Source of the DNA: Drosophila pseudoobscura
Lineage: Eukaryota; Arthropoda; Insecta; Diptera; Drosophilidae
Assembly: GCF_009870125.1 (NCBI RefSeq)
Contig: NC_046683.1
Span: 13,525,001 to 13,589,000 of the forward strand
Reading direction: 5' to 3'
Length of the DNA: 64,000 nucleotides
Notes under the pieces: generated by a model
Seen by the model: only the letters and a program-made list of their open reading frames with translations
Databases searched by the model: none
Told to the model about the DNA's origin: nothing
Shown: positions 23,601-36,891 of the stretch, piece by piece
Layout of the letters: each line of letters opens with the position of its first letter
Numbering within the stretch: the first letter of the stretch is position 1
Position numbers and translations under genes: made by a program

Positions 23601-24051
23601 CAGCGTAAGATACCGTTCATTATATCTTTGAAATTTGTTGTTAAAGAATATTTCCTTGGCGGACATTCATAATTCAAGTTCTCTGATGTTTTACGATTGA
23701 AACTTGCAAGACTTCTCGACTGAGAAAAGGTAGATGTGCTTCCAGCTTCCAAGCTGCACATTTTATGGCACGGCTACTCTGTAAGAGAAAGAACCAGAAC
23801 GAGCCAGAACCAGAGTCTGATTTCCCTCCGAAATACCTCTACTCTTACCACAGCTCCACCACAGGCCTCTGTGGCCTTCTACAGAATTTCCCTGGACTTT
23901 CTCGCATTTTCTTCTTGTTTTATTTCAATAAAATGGCTTTTGGTTAGTGATTTAGGGCCAAGAAATAAAGCGGGCGGGCCTTTCGTTTTCATAATTTTCG
24001 GTGTGGCATATAATTTGTGTGTCTGCCACACATGCCCCATGGAAAGAGCTT

Positions 24052-24097
24052 CCCCCCCCCCCCCCTCCACACACACACACACACACACCCACACATG
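24052..24097. repeat. poly(C) run followed by (CA)n
   Basis: Fourteen C (with one T soon after) pass into a CA repeat of about 30 bases. A GT repeat lies at 24258-24276. Confidence 0.9.
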
Positions 24098-25321
24098 GAA
24101 ATACTCGTAAATTTGCCTCATCAAGCCATCCTCGTGCTGAAATTTGCTTTGCCTGCAGAAAATGTTGCTCGAGTCCCGTGTCCTTGTCCGTGGACCCTAT
24201 TCCAAGGACCTCGACAATTTTTCAGCTGTGCTTTTTTTTCGTCGAAGGGAGTTTTCATGTGTGTGTGTGTGTGTGTATAATTTTCGCGCCCGTTGACAAG
24301 AAAGTTTCCCTCATTTCTCGCCTTTGGTTTATTTTCGCTTTCATTTTTCGCAATTTTCCCACTCTCTCTCTCTCTCCCTCTCTATCGCTCTTTCTCTGTG
24401 TATTTCTGTCCCTTTTTGGTCCCTTTTTTGTGTGTGATTTTATTTTTATTATTATTTTTATGTACTCGCATTTTTTTCCGACGGCTCGACGACGATTTTG
24501 GTGGTTTGTGTGTTTTAGAATTTCGGTGTGATTTGAATTCTCAATGAGATGATGCCCATTTTCCCCTTTCCATGCCATTTCGAATGGCAGCCAAAAATGG
24601 GGGAAAATTTGTTCATTGGAAATTGTTGTGGGGGGAAATCAAGTGAAGCATGAAGGCAGCAGACAAAAACAGAAACAGAAACAGAGACAGACAGAGACTC
24701 TCTCTTGTGTACGCCTCTCATACATTCCCCATTAACCATCTCTCTCTCTCTCTCTATCTCTCTCTCTTTCCGTCTCCTTCCATCTGTTGCTATTTCTTTC
24801 CAAGAAGAAGCTTCTCCTTTCTGTCGTTCGTGTGTTTTTTTTTTGCCAATGATTTCAAATGTGCTGCCACGCATAATTTTATTTATTTTTCAATTTTTCA
24901 GCCTCTTACTTTTCTGTCTCTCGGTCTTTCTTCTGTTCTTTTGTTCTTGCTGTCTCTTTCTATTGGTCTTGCATTTGTCTCACTCGCTCTTCGGTCTGGG
25001 CGGGGGGCGAGTCCTTAAGCAATTTGCTTGCTTATGGCCCGGGTCTGTTATGATATCCATGAACCTCTCCCCACCTTCGTACTCCATCTTCGACTCCTCT
25101 CAAATCCTGTTGACACTTCTCCCACTCCCTCTCTCCCTCTCTGGCTCTCTCTTTCTGCCTCTTACAGATTTATGCATATTTTTGGTTGAGTTTCAAAAAT
25201 TTGGGTTGCCAAAATATTTGTCGCTTGAATGACAACCGATTCTTATATTTAGACATTGAGTGCATCTGTCTTCATTCTCATCCTCAGTCGAAAAGATAGA
25301 GACGGAGAGAGAATGATAGAA

Positions 25322-25343
25322 AGAGAGAGAGAGAGAGAGAGAG
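25322..25343. repeat. (GA)n microsatellite
   Basis: An uninterrupted GA run of 22 bases. Comparable GA runs lie at 29679-29703 and 52060-52086. GA runs are potential GAGA-factor or CLAMP sites in flies, which is general knowledge and not shown here. Confidence 0.9.
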
Positions 25344-25530
25344 TATGAGTACATAGAGGACTCCTCACTTGAAGAATATCGAAAAAGGGTTACATTTTAA
25401 AGATAATTCGTTGAAAATACCAATATTTCTCATAAAATACATTATAAATATGATATATCATACTTTTTTCCCCATTTCTGTGGCATCAACTTTGGGGTAA
25501 CCTTAGAAACGTTGCGCTCTCTTTAAGGAC

Positions 25531-25554
25531 TGCTAAGCTACTCTGTGAGTCTCG
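25531..25554 (+). repeat. dispersed TGCTAAGC element, copy 1
   Basis: TGCTAAGCTACTCTGTGAGT follows GCGCTCTCTTT a few bases upstream. Member of the family described in the findings. Confidence 0.75.
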
Positions 25555-25925
25555 TTTGAATGCAATCTACCATTGAGTCTCCCTGTCTATTCGGGCCACA
25601 ATATTTGATAGTAATTTTCTAGCATTTATTCATTCGAAACAGATGGATCAGTTAACGGCAATCCCCAGCCACATGGATGTTGCATGGATGGAGAAACCGA
25701 ATTTTCGCCCATTAATTTCGCCTTCAAATGAATGTACTTTCAACGCCTTCTCTCATGGAGAAATGTGATTCTCCCACGAAAATTGCGGGTCGCGAAATTG
25801 GCTTTTGGCATCCAAAAAATTATTTATGGCCCTGTGGGTGGGTCGAGCATTGCATTAATGTGGTGCCATCGACACCCCCGCACAACCGCTGAAACGGGCA
25901 ACCGATGGAGTGACAACTACCACAA

Positions 25926-25926
25926 C

Positions 25927-25963
<37 letters not shown>

Positions 25964-25981
25964 TTGGCGATGATGATGATG
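25926..25981. repeat. (GAT)n microsatellite
   Basis: Twelve to thirteen GAT triplets, a short interruption, then four more. On the minus strand this reads as an ATC run. Confidence 0.9.
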
Positions 25982-26451
25982 ACGCCAACACTCGTATTTG
26001 GCAAACAAATTATGCCAAAAAGTGCGCATTGGGACACACACAAAATTGTAGACCCAAATCGGAGCCAAATCGAGGCACTCTCTATTCCCCAACGCCCCCC
26101 TCCCATAGCCCCCACTCTTTCGCTGGATCGAAATTGCCTGGGCGTTTGATAATTGAATTGAAAAGTTTGTGTGTGCCTCGCACAATCAGTGGAAAACCCA
26201 TTGAGACGCCATAATTCGCAAGATTCGGTGCAACTTTAAGGTCTGCCTTTTGGAAGAAAGGACAGGCGCTGCGGCAGAGAAGGCGGGGGAAAACCGGGTA
26301 AATGGTTAATGGCAAGATGGTAAATGGAACATGGAAATTGAGCAGATTGCCGCCGCCAAAGACAGAGAGAAAATCAGAGGGGAAATGCAACAGCAAATGA
26401 ATGAAGGATGATTAAACGGGTCCAACAAGAGAGGGGTTGCGCATGCCTCAC

Positions 26452-26474
26452 TGCTAAGCCACACTGTGAGAGAG
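26452..26474 (+). repeat. dispersed TGCTAAGC element, copy 2
   Basis: TGCTAAGCCACACTG followed by TGAGAGAG. A TTGCGC lies about 15 bases upstream, as in other copies. Confidence 0.8.
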
Positions 26475-26903
26475 CCATGGAACATTGCTGCGTTCATTCT
26501 GGGTCCAGATTTGTTCCTTCTCGTTGCAGAAATCTGTTCCAATGTCTGATATCCCAAGAAACCTTGCCCCCAAATGGTCGCTCCGAGGACAAAGTTTAAG
26601 GCCTTTCTTTAGGGTATACACTCGTACCTTATCGTTTTCTTCAGACAAAACTTGCGGTAGTCCCTGGTTTTCCAGAGCTCGTACATTAGCATTGCCTTTG
26701 GCTTTGGCCAGGGCTTTGGCCTCCTGCCTCCAGCCATGCCTGCCCATGCTGCCCAGAGTCTTTGGTCTTTGGTCTCTGGGTTTTTGGTTTTGGTTTTGGT
26801 TTCAGTTTCGAGACGCGAGCATTTTCATAAGACATAAATTCTGCGATTTAGCTAAATGCGCTCTACGGACCCATGGCTGGGTAATTTGTGGCATACCCAG
26901 GGT

Positions 26904-26933
26904 CTCGTACTCGTACTCGTACTCGTACTCGAA
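26904..26933. repeat. (ACTCGT)n hexanucleotide repeat
   Basis: About four and a half copies of CTCGTA in tandem. The same hexamer occurs singly at many places in the window. Confidence 0.85.
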
Positions 26934-27826
26934 GGACAGACATTGTGCTGCCAGCAGGCTGCTGCTATGCAAAGAGAAAAGATAGAAAGAAAAACTGCAG
27001 CAGCATTAAATTACGCTCTCACATGGGGTACAGCCCAGGAGATGGCGAAGGCGACGGCGAAGGAGATGGAGCCACAGCCACAGCCACAGTCGGAGCTGGC
27101 AGACAAGGAAACTGTCGGACAAACTGGCGGACAGACAGACAGACAGACAGGGCGGGGGGAGGAGAGCTGAAGGAGACGGGGACCCAGACAAGGCGACTCT
27201 GAGACTCTGCGACAAGCTCATATTGCTTTATGTCTCTCTCCCTCTCCAGTGCCTGGTTAAGCGCTTTTAATGGGACATTTTGTAAGTAAATTGCATTAAT
27301 TTCCCAACTTAGGCGCGCACCCAAAAAAAAAGCAGAAAAGAAAATGCATTCGTACAGAGAGAGAAAAAAGCAGAAGAGGGAAAAGTAGAGAGAAGGAGAC
27401 TGGTTTCCAGCAGATGACATACGACCATTGGCCGTTGTCAATGTGCCATTCGATGATGGAACGATTTATGAGGCTCTTCTCCTCTCGACTCGACTCGAAT
27501 CCAATCGAAGCCTCGATTACGATTGGGCCACCAGAAACCGGTTGGCAATTCGATTTCGATATCATCGAACCGCGCTCCGATCTGGTGGTGTCTCGTGTCC
27601 GAATCTCGTGTCTTGGTCTCAAATCAAAATGCAATTAAAAGCAGAGGATCGGCCACTGACACAGCGGGAAAATTGTTATGGCCTGTGCGCTCTGGCACTC
27701 TGGCGCTCTATCGTGCCACATCTAGCTGCAAGTGTCAAACGGGTTGGCATCATCATCATCATCATCATCGCCGAAAGCCGGTTAGAATGGAGGGAGACTC
27801 ACGAATCGGGAATACTCTATGGGGTA

Positions 27827-27850
27827 GCTCTCTCACGGAGTAGCTAAGCA
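27827..27850 (-). repeat. dispersed TGCTAAGC element, copy 3
   Basis: On the minus strand it reads TGCTTAGCTACTCCG followed by TGAGAGAGC. GAGAGTGCGC lies just upstream in the minus sense. Confidence 0.7.
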
Positions 27851-29190
27851 CTTGAACGCGCACTCTCTTCGCCGCCAGCTCTATCCTAGTGAGAGTTTTC
27901 CTTCAGGAAACACACAATATTACCCAAAGACATCTCCTTGCTAATAACTATTATATATTTCTTGCCCACTTTGAGAACCAATATACCCCTCGAAAGTATG
28001 GGAATACCTTCGGGAAAGGCCATTAAATTATGCTTAAGGATTGAGAAAAGCAAGAAAACTAAAACGGATTACATGAAATATGTGTGAAATATATCAGAGG
28101 ATTTATTGGAGTGCATTTTGAGAGTTGGGGGTCATCGAACGGCTTTGGAAATGGCAAAAATAATAATTAATTTGTCTGTCCGATTCAAAACTTTTGTTGA
28201 AGATAGTTAAAAGCCGTAAACAAACAGCATTAATGAGCTCCAGCCTCCTAGTGCCCATTATTTTGGCCATTTTAGAGCCTGGCTTAAGCCAGTTTTAGCC
28301 CCAGTGGAGGGTGGCATGTGATGCCTTTTAATCCGTGCAATAGCCAGCCTCTCGCAGGTGGCGAAAATTCCGAGTTTCCCTTTCAACATTTTGCAGCTAA
28401 TTGAAGGGCTTACAACTTTGATTGCCACTCGATGGAACTTTTGTTGTGGCTTTCTGGGCAAAGCCCTGCCACTCCACGCCCCATCCACTCTTTGCATAGT
28501 TTTCTAATCTTCCCGGGGAAAAGCTTCAATATTTTCCCTCTCTATTTACACACACACACAGATACACACCCATACATTGTACTCTCATGCAGATAGCAAA
28601 TATGCATGAGAATTTTTTCGTATTTGTATTTTTTGTCGAATGATTTTTGCGTATTGTCCAACGGGGGCGGTGGCGGGGGGTAAAACAGGGGGGAAAAATG
28701 CAAAGCTAAAATGCTTAAAATGCAAAACTAAAAGCTCTCTCGATGCTCGCTCTCTTTCTAGTCCCCATTAGCCATCTCTTTTGCTCTCATTAGGGGCGCG
28801 TGCGTGTGTGTTTGCTAAGCGGCAAACAAAAGCTGTTGGAAAACATAGAAAATCCTTTTGCGATACAAAGTGCAGCTGCAACAGCAGCCGCGCCAGAGGT
28901 TAGACGAGCAGTAGGCACTGAGAGAAATGGACCATACAGCAGTGTACACTGAGGAAAAGGAGGCACAAAATACTTGACAAAAGTCTGGAAAAGTAGCTTA
29001 TTCATAATCGACTGAGATACATTTCTGATTCAGTTTTGAATTGCATCGAGATTCATCCTAAGAACGTCCCTTAATATACAATTTGGTTAGGCGTGTGGCG
29101 CGTCATGCGACAGCTCCCCTCAGCCGTTTCAGTCAGTTTGGGATCTTCCGAAACTACGATTGAGACTCCTATTTTATTCCCATTTCTTTG

Positions 29191-29212
29191 GCTCTCCCAG
29201 TGTGGCTTAGCA
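29191..29212 (-). repeat. dispersed TGCTAAGC element, copy 4
   Basis: On the minus strand it reads TGCTAAGCCACACTG followed by GGAGAGC. Confidence 0.8.
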
Positions 29213-30743
29213 GTTACTTGAACATACTTAGGAAGTCCTCTGAGTTCTGGCCGGGAGTTTTCTCTCTGTGCAGATGGAGATCTGAGGAGCAGCATCTGCG
29301 TATTGACAAAGCAGAAAAATTGTGCAAAATAAGCAGCCGGAAAAATACAAAAGAAAGCTGCCACGTACCACAAAAACCCCCATCGCCCCCCCACACCTAC
29401 ATACACACACCGCTACCCCCTGTAGCTGTCCCCCATTTTGGTATTTTCGCTTAGAATGCATCATCCTTAAACCCTTTGTTGGTGCAGTGGGGTCTTTAAA
29501 TTGTCACACTGCAGTTTTTTAACCCAGAAACACATAAATATCGAGAGCTCAAAGGAGCAGAAGAGGCAGGAGAGCCAGGCGGAGGGAAAGGGCGGTTGCA
29601 AAGTGCATGCGGGGGAATTCCCCACGTCTCGAGGCATCCACGCATCCTGAGCAGCTAAAAGCTTTTCCCAGGACGAGCGAGAGAGAGAGAGAGAGAGAGA
29701 GAGGGAGGAACATGTGACATGTGGCAGTGGGACTCCTTATTGAATGCTCATTATATATGACACACAAAGTGGTTCCCCAGAGAGAGGCAGAGGAAGAGAG
29801 ACTCGGAGACAGACACTTGTTGTGTCTTGGGGTCAGAGTTCAAGGATTTTTATGTGTGTCAGAGTTAATTGAATTGATCCTCCACTACTGTGGGGGCCAG
29901 AAGGCAGCAAGCGAGAAGGAAATCCATTAGGAAGCAGAAACCCTATATGGGAACGAGCATAGGATCCCTTCGTGGGTTCTTGCCGGGTCACGTTACGCAT
30001 ACGCCCCCGTGCAGCGTGTGTGTGGCATGCAGCAACCAACTTTGTCGTTGGTTCATCTTTATGCAGAACGTGGAATGTGCTTAACTTAATTTAGTTCGAG
30101 TTACTTAAAAAACCTTTTAAAAATCGCAGAGCAAACAGTGAAAACAAAGAGAAAGCCCAGAGGAAAGAGAAAAGGGAAAAACGAAGCGAAACCAAAAACT
30201 CAAACAAACAAAAAAAAACCAAAAACAAAAACAAAAAACTTTTCGTTGCCAAAAAAACAAAAAAAAAACCTGAACCGAAAGAAAAACAAAGCGGAAAATG
30301 GAGTTGCCGGAAAAGCATCATCGAAAGGAGGGAGAATGGAAGAAGTGTTGCCTTTGCTGGTGCTGGTGCTGCAACCTGCGGTGGCACGCCCCACATATGG
30401 AGATTATCTGATTAACTGATTAAAAGGATAATGCACAACGAAGGGCAAAAGTTGCCCGGGGACTGCCATTTCCAAAGACTTTCCCATTTGCCAGAGGGAA
30501 AACCCTCTAATGAGAGGAAGAGCCAAAGGAAAAACCTTGAAGAAGAGCAGCGTCTATTTGCTTGGACCCTCCCCCCCACGGCAGCCGCAAAAACCTAAAA
30601 CTATCAGCTAATGAAAACTCTCGCAAGAGGAAAAAGCCCTCTTTCCTCTTTTTCCCCCACTCTCCTCTTGTTATTTGCTTGGCAAAAACGGAAATACATC
30701 AAAATAAATGCCAAAAGGGAAAAGCCAGAGCAAGTAGAAGGCA

Positions 30744-30799
30744 AACACACACACGCACACACACACACACAGACACTCACACACACGGACACACACAAG
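30744..30799. repeat. (CA)n-rich microsatellite
   Basis: CA dinucleotides with G interruptions over about 55 bases. Confidence 0.85.
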
Positions 30800-31618
30800 C
30801 GGTGGAACAGCAAAATGCAAATATGAAAATTTTACAATATGAAGGATGCGTGTGCCAGGATGTCCCAGGATGTGTGGAGGATGCAAAGAGCTTCCAGGAT
30901 ATGAGAACACCATTGGCCATTGGCAAATATTGGCCTAAACAAATATTTGGCACACTTCCCCGCCCCACCCCCCTTCCAAAAAAACCATCCAAAGAGCAAC
31001 CCTCTTCAAGGCAGAACTCTGGAGGGAGGGAGGGTTGGGGACATGCAAAAAAAGGGTTGAAAAAGCGAAAGGCAGCGAAAATTTCTACCTGATGTCAAAA
31101 GTAATTAAATAAAATGCCAGCAACAGAAGCACACACACAGGACACACCAGATACGGAGATACATAAGGGCACGCGCACGGGCAGGGGACGAGGAGTAGGG
31201 GGTGGGGGGTATGGGTCTATATGCAGATAACATGTAAATACACAGCCGGGCACATAGTGTGGATAAGAAACCAACAAGAGGGCCAAGAAAATACACAAAA
31301 TTAATAAAATTTCGATCAAAAAAATTGGGAATTCAGATGGATTTTGATGGGCAGAAAGATGGGCGTAGTTTTTGTGGATAGTTCTGATAATGAGATAGGA
31401 GGTCTATAAGATCTATAAGATAAGATCTATTGGTATATGCCATTGCTTCTAGAATGTGGAACATTCCTACAGAAAAACATTCCCTTGTCGATGATCGTTG
31501 AAAGATCCAGAAGTTCTTTTCGAAAATATCATCGTTCAAGACCAAGTCTAACCTCTTGCCAAAGGTCATATTACCCTAAAAGTGATATCAGAACACTAGA
31601 GCTGCATTAGAGCTATCG

Positions 31619-31643
31619 CTAAGCCATACTGTTGAAGAGAAAG
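31619..31643 (+). repeat. dispersed TGCTAAGC element, copy 5 (diverged)
   Basis: CTAAGCCATACTG followed by TTGAAGAGAAAG. The GA-rich tail has drifted. Confidence 0.6.
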
Positions 31644-33029
31644 AAAATCAAATCACGACTAATGATTCCTTCATTGCTGCGACTATTTAATGATAAGATC
31701 TACTACTAAAATAAAGCCCCCAATCGACTGTCCTTTTGCTGAAAGTTTGCCTTTGGTTTTGGGGCCAACTTAGAGAGAGAGAGGGAGAGAGAGAGAGTTC
31801 TCTTTTGTGTTGTCAAACCCCCCATTGGATGCTCATTATGAAGGAGCACTGCCGCACTACCGCACTACCCTTCAGGACCGACTGCCGCTCAACGAGATGT
31901 CCGGGTCGAAGGAGCCGCCAGGAGTCGTCGAGTCATTAAATTACCTTCCAAGAGAAGCCAAAAAGGCCACGAGGATGATGAGACAGGAGCCGGGGACGGA
32001 GACGGAGACGGAGACGAGAGGGGGATTGAGGATGCAGCAGCTCTCAAGTCGGAGGGCGGGGCAAAATTGAAAGAAAGCCATGGAAAACCCTGCCAGAAAG
32101 TAGTGGCAAACTTTTCTTCTCTTCTCATTTTCTTTGGCTGGAGCTGCAGCGAAAAGTCAAAAGAGGCAAAACAAGAAAGAACTGAAGGTAAAAGTGTAAT
32201 GAGAAAAATTTGTAAGCTCTCAAGGAAAAAGATGAAAAAAAATAAAAAGTACAAAAACAATCATCAGTAGGCAACAAAGGAGGCAGGCGGCAGACGGCAA
32301 ACGACAGTGTGGCAGTGTGGCAGCAGGGGGCAAGATGTCGCGGTGGCAAGGTTAAATAAAACTTCTGGCAATAGTGTGACAATTGGGGCGTTCAAAGGAA
32401 GGTAGGAGTGGCACAATTGTGCGCTTAAAATTTGCTTTTCAAATACACTTTTCAAAGGGTCTGAGGGCTGTCCGTCACGGGGAACTTTACTGTGACTGCG
32501 AAGCAAACGAATATGTGACAAGGGTATTCAAGGCTCCGACTATCAGAGCTGTCAGTTTTCCTCTTCCTTTTTTTTGAGGTGATGTCTTTGAGAGCTGCCT
32601 CCGACTGACTCTCTGGCTGCCTCTAAGTAGCTGTGTAATAAAATTACTTTTTAAGTGCGCTGCGTACCTGCGGATGGAGGTGGGGTGCGGGTTGCGGGCT
32701 GCGGGCTGCGGGGGCTCTGCCAAAGGCAGACAGACGATGCGCTTCATTTGCTTTGCCAGTGAAGGAAAGGCACTCCCCCAACCAGCCACCGGCCCAGAAA
32801 ATGTCAACGTCTAAGTCGGAAGTCATTTGAATTATTTAGTGGAGAAATGAGATGCCGAAACGAGGTCATGCCACAAGAAGAAATCGAATTTTCCTTCATT
32901 CCATGAGCGAGCGCGAGAACACGCGGCGTATGAGCAATGTTTTGGCACCAAAAGAAATAGTCCAGAAATTGCCACAAAAGAAAAAGAAGGGGGAAGAGGG
33001 GCAGATGCTGTAGACTCCTTGTTTTATGA

Positions 33030-33080
33030 CTGTGTGTGTGTGTGGGTGTGTGTGGGTGTGTGTGTGTGTGGGTGTGTGTG
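33030..33080. repeat. (GT)n-rich microsatellite
   Basis: GT dinucleotides interrupted three times by GGG over about 50 bases. Confidence 0.9.
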
Positions 33081-34008
33081 GCAGCAAAAGTGCAATATGC
33101 CTCCTACCCATAAAATATGTTGCAAATTATGAAATATTTGAAACTTTTTAGCCAAGGAAAAATGCGGCAGGCGCCAAGGCTGGCGCCATTTGGCCAGAAC
33201 ATAAAACGGGGCCAGCCAGACGGCAGGGAAGGGGCCTCCTTTGCGTGCTGGGTCCTGCATCCTCCTTTGGGGCGCCTCCTTTATGGGCATTTAAGTTTTC
33301 ATAAGTTGTGCAAATAAATTTTAATCGAAAAATGCGCCAAAGCAATAACCAGGAAAGCGACCCGAAAGGAAGCCCCCGGCAAAGCCCAGGAGGCCCCAAG
33401 ACCAGCTGCAGCTGCAAACTTCCTTGGGGGTGGCTCTCGGGGAGGCCACCCGCGTAGACAGCCCCCAAGTGAAGCGGCAGGAGTTGCAGGAGAGAGAAAT
33501 AATGCTCGGATTTCCGGGCGAGAGAGCAGGCAGAAGGAAGGATCCTCCATCCCAGAAAACAATCAATTTGGCGGCACTGCATAGGGTTTTAGATTTCATA
33601 GAATCACAGCTGTTTCAGCCATCGATTAAATGATACTTTTCCCGATTCTCAGAACTCAAAACAGCTCAAAGTTTTTTGGCTTGAATAATTCGGTTTGCTT
33701 AAACATCTTTCTGCATTCATAGATGGCGGAGTTCCGCCGCAAAAGGTTCAAGAAAACCACATAAAATCGGCTATGAGTGCGGGTTAGAGGCGGGTTCGGG
33801 GTCTGAAAGGGTAACACATCACGACAGGGTGTAATAAAAAGCTTAGGAAACGTTCAGCTGTTTGTAAAACGTTTAAAGAACGCTGAGCTAAATGACTGGA
33901 AAACATTATGTGCAATGATACGAGAACGTTTTCATAGGAAAAGGTTTGTGATAAAAGAACAAAAAAGGGTAGGGCTCTGAAGGAGTGAGAGAGCGAGGTG
34001 GTGCTTCT

Positions 34009-34030
34009 TGCTAAGCTACTCTGGGAGCTA
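34009..34030 (+). repeat. dispersed TGCTAAGC element, copy 6
   Basis: TGCTAAGCTACTCTG followed by GGAGCTA. GAGTGAGAGAGCG lies about 25 bases upstream. Confidence 0.75.
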
Positions 34031-36385
34031 GATACATTCCTCTACATGTCGCCTGATGTTTGAGCTGCCTCTGAGTACCCCTACTAATAGCTCCCTGTAC
34101 CCTCTAACCAACCCGTAGCTCCCTGTGTATCTGAGCTCCCAGTGGATTTGTATCTGCATTTGTATCGGCATTTGTATCTGTCGTCTGTCGTCTGCCGTTG
34201 TCTGTCTGGTCGTCACCTTTTGGTAATGACATTACTCTCTGTGCTGCAGGGCAGGCCAATTTGATTAGCACCCTGGCAAAATCATTAGCAAACACACAAG
34301 TAAAACAGGGGCCGAAGTTCGGGACACAATACTCCCTCTCGTAGCAGCTGCCCCCCCCTCGAGAACAGGGCAAACAGTCGGAAGCAAACAAACAATGAAG
34401 CAGAAGGCAGAAGGCAGTAGGCAGTAGGAGGCATGAGGCAGGGGTGGCAGAGTGGCAGAGCGGGAGAATCCATGTTAAACATATGCAAACAAGTGAATGG
34501 AGCCCGACATTTGTCGACTTCGACTTGGACTTGGCGGCGTCTCCATTCTCCATCCTCCATCTGCTGCTGTTGTTGTTTGTCGAGTGCTGCTGCTGCTGCT
34601 GGTTGCTGCTTGTTGCTTGTTGCTCCACGAGCACAAATAAGCAACAAATTAAATAAGTAACAAAAACGGGAGGAGGCATACAGCTGGGACTTGAATGGAG
34701 GATGGAGATTGGGACCCAAAGTCGATGGGAGAGGTTGTGGACGGAGGATGTCAGACCCGAAAGTCGAGGCAGCGCTGGCGGATGGGAGTACCCAAAAGTC
34801 GGGGCAGAGATGGGTCTCCGAAAATCGTTGGAGCCCCCTCCGCGTCATAGGAGGAGCATTGAAGCTCATGGAAGGAGGAAGCTCCGAAACCGTAGGAGTA
34901 ATAAGCTGCTCCGGAATCATAGACGGAGGAAGCTTCCAGGAACCAGTAGAGCGATGGAGTGATGGAGCTCTGGTGTTGTCCCCTGGAGATGGAGATGGAA
35001 GGAAGGAGTCCCAGCACCGACACAACCCCCAATCCTAAGACGGCTTAGCAGATAACATGAGACAGTCATTTGTGTTGACGAGAAGGACCAAAACCCCAAG
35101 CAGATGATGATGCGAAGGGAGACGGCAGGGATGGAGTGATGTGTGCTCCCAAAGGAAGAGAGCAGCTTTCCTTTTGGTCTTTTTTCATAAATTATTCCCC
35201 CGGAAAAGACAAGGCAAAGGCTCCGCTCCGTGTGCGTGTCATGTAATTAATGCGAGTCAAATGAATGAGCAAACGAATAGACAAATGATTCACAAGGGGA
35301 GGCAGGGAGACAGACAGCAGTGGCATATGTGACTGCCCATCCGTACAGCTTCTTAAAGCTGATCGGAAACGTATATATAAGGTACCTATATGTGTGCGGA
35401 ATATATATTCCAAGCGGAAGAGCGGAAGCTCAACTGATGCCCCGGGGGGACACTAAGCTCTGCTGCTGGTGCTGCCGCTTCCTGCAACACTCTTGCTGCT
35501 GCTTCCTCCCCCTGTTCTTGCAACAAACACCCTGCCACAGTGTTACGCAAATTTCCACGCTTTTTCCGCGCGCGTGCTACACAGAACTGGCGATAAATTT
35601 TAATACCTAGAACAGGACTCAGGGACAGGTCGCGGCGACAGGGGACCGAAGGAACTGGGGAGGCAGACGCATTCTAAAATTTATTGTTATTATGTGAATT
35701 TTATAAACGATGCTGCCAGTGCTGCTGCCACTGCTGCCAGTGCTGCTGCTGCCAGGGTGCCACGATGTTGCACTTAATTAAATTTTATGTGCCCCATCCT
35801 CCCAAACGGAAAGGAGAGCTGGGAAAAGCCAAGAAAACCTAAACCCAAGGACAGAAGGGGACAGCGAGAGAGTAAAGGATTTCCATTTGTGTTTCCACCC
35901 CCCTCCCCTTGCCCTCAGTGGGTCAGTAGCCGACCCACCCAACCCCCCAAAGCACAAGGTCGAAGGTCGAAGAAGAAACTTTTAGCCAAAGCAGCAAAAA
36001 AATAATTTGTTTTTCTCCTCGTTTTATTTTTTTTTTGCTGCAATTTATGAGATGTCCTGTGGGGCCCGGATGTGGGGCATGTGAGGGGAAGAGGTGGCCG
36101 AGTGGACTTAATAGGCTTGTTTACCCATCGGTTCTCCGTTTGGGGAGGGAATACGAGGGCCATACTGGCCATCGAGAAAAAAAGGAGATAAAAGTCGAAT
36201 TTGAATTTTGGGGCTACAGAAATGCAGAAGGTCCGGGGAGTATAGCCCCCAGAGAGGGGTGTCCTCGAAGTGCCCTAAAAGAATCTCTTAATGAACTGGC
36301 GGAATATGTATCGGGAAGTCCTTAAGGAAATAAGGAAGCAGAGGAGACGGATAAGTGGTGCGCTCTCTTTCAGGTCTTGCTTCAC

Positions 36386-36417
36386 TGCTAAGCCACACTG
36401 GGAGAAGTAGAGAGAGT
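36386..36417 (+). repeat. dispersed TGCTAAGC element, copy 7
   Basis: TGCTAAGCCACACTG followed by GGAGAAGTAGAGAGAG. GTGCGCTCTCTTTCA lies about 10 bases upstream. Confidence 0.8.
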
Positions 36418-36867
36418 GATTTTAAAAGGGAATATGGAATTGGGAGTGGAAGATATTTCCCCAGAGAACTAAAACTATGGAAAACCATCAAATATATAAT
36501 CAAATCATCTTTAAATATAAATAAAAACTTATTAAATCGAGAGATGTATTAAAAAACTTCCCAAAATGAGGTTCCCTCTGCTGAAAAGGATTCCATTCCC
36601 CAAGTAGTTCAACCAATGATTGAATGAATCAACTACTGGAGTGTAGGATCAAGGACTCTCAAGTGGAGCCTCGTTGCCACTGGCTGACCCTGAGACTCGT
36701 TCTTTTAGCCGTTTACTTAATGCAAATGATTGGGAAAATACTCGTACCTTTTGCTGGCATTCCACAGTCAACCGAAAGCACAAATGCAGGACAATCCTCC
36801 CAAGCCTGTCGCAGCGAGAGGGAGAGATGAAAATCGCACGAAATTCCAAACGTTTTACGACGACAGC

Positions 36868-36891
36868 AAAAAAAAAAAAAAAAAAAAAAAA
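36868..36891. repeat. poly(A) run of 24
   Basis: An uninterrupted A tract. No retroposed gene is recognisable directly upstream, so it is not clearly a retrocopy tail. Confidence 0.85.

Larger units (their letters stand above)
19444..25500. other. presumed netrin intron/upstream DNA, first part
   Basis: No exon or gene is recognised. The stretch is rich in microsatellites, with TGTTGTCCTG-type and CATCTGG runs, CA/GT and ACG repeats, and a long C run next to CA repeats at 24.05 kb. A cluster of overlapping AGATCTATAGCTATAG-type symmetrical sequence lies at 23464-23500. I searched the minus strand by eye for a laminin N-terminal or first EGF exon and found none. Confidence 0.4.

Noticed and set aside
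34285..35025. Minus-strand frame of 246 codons
   Set aside because: Long but without domain features. It overlaps several other long frames on both strands in GC-rich simple sequence, typical of chance openness.
36868..36891. Poly(A) run as a retrogene tail
   Set aside because: No coding homology precedes it on the plus strand and no flanking duplication was seen.
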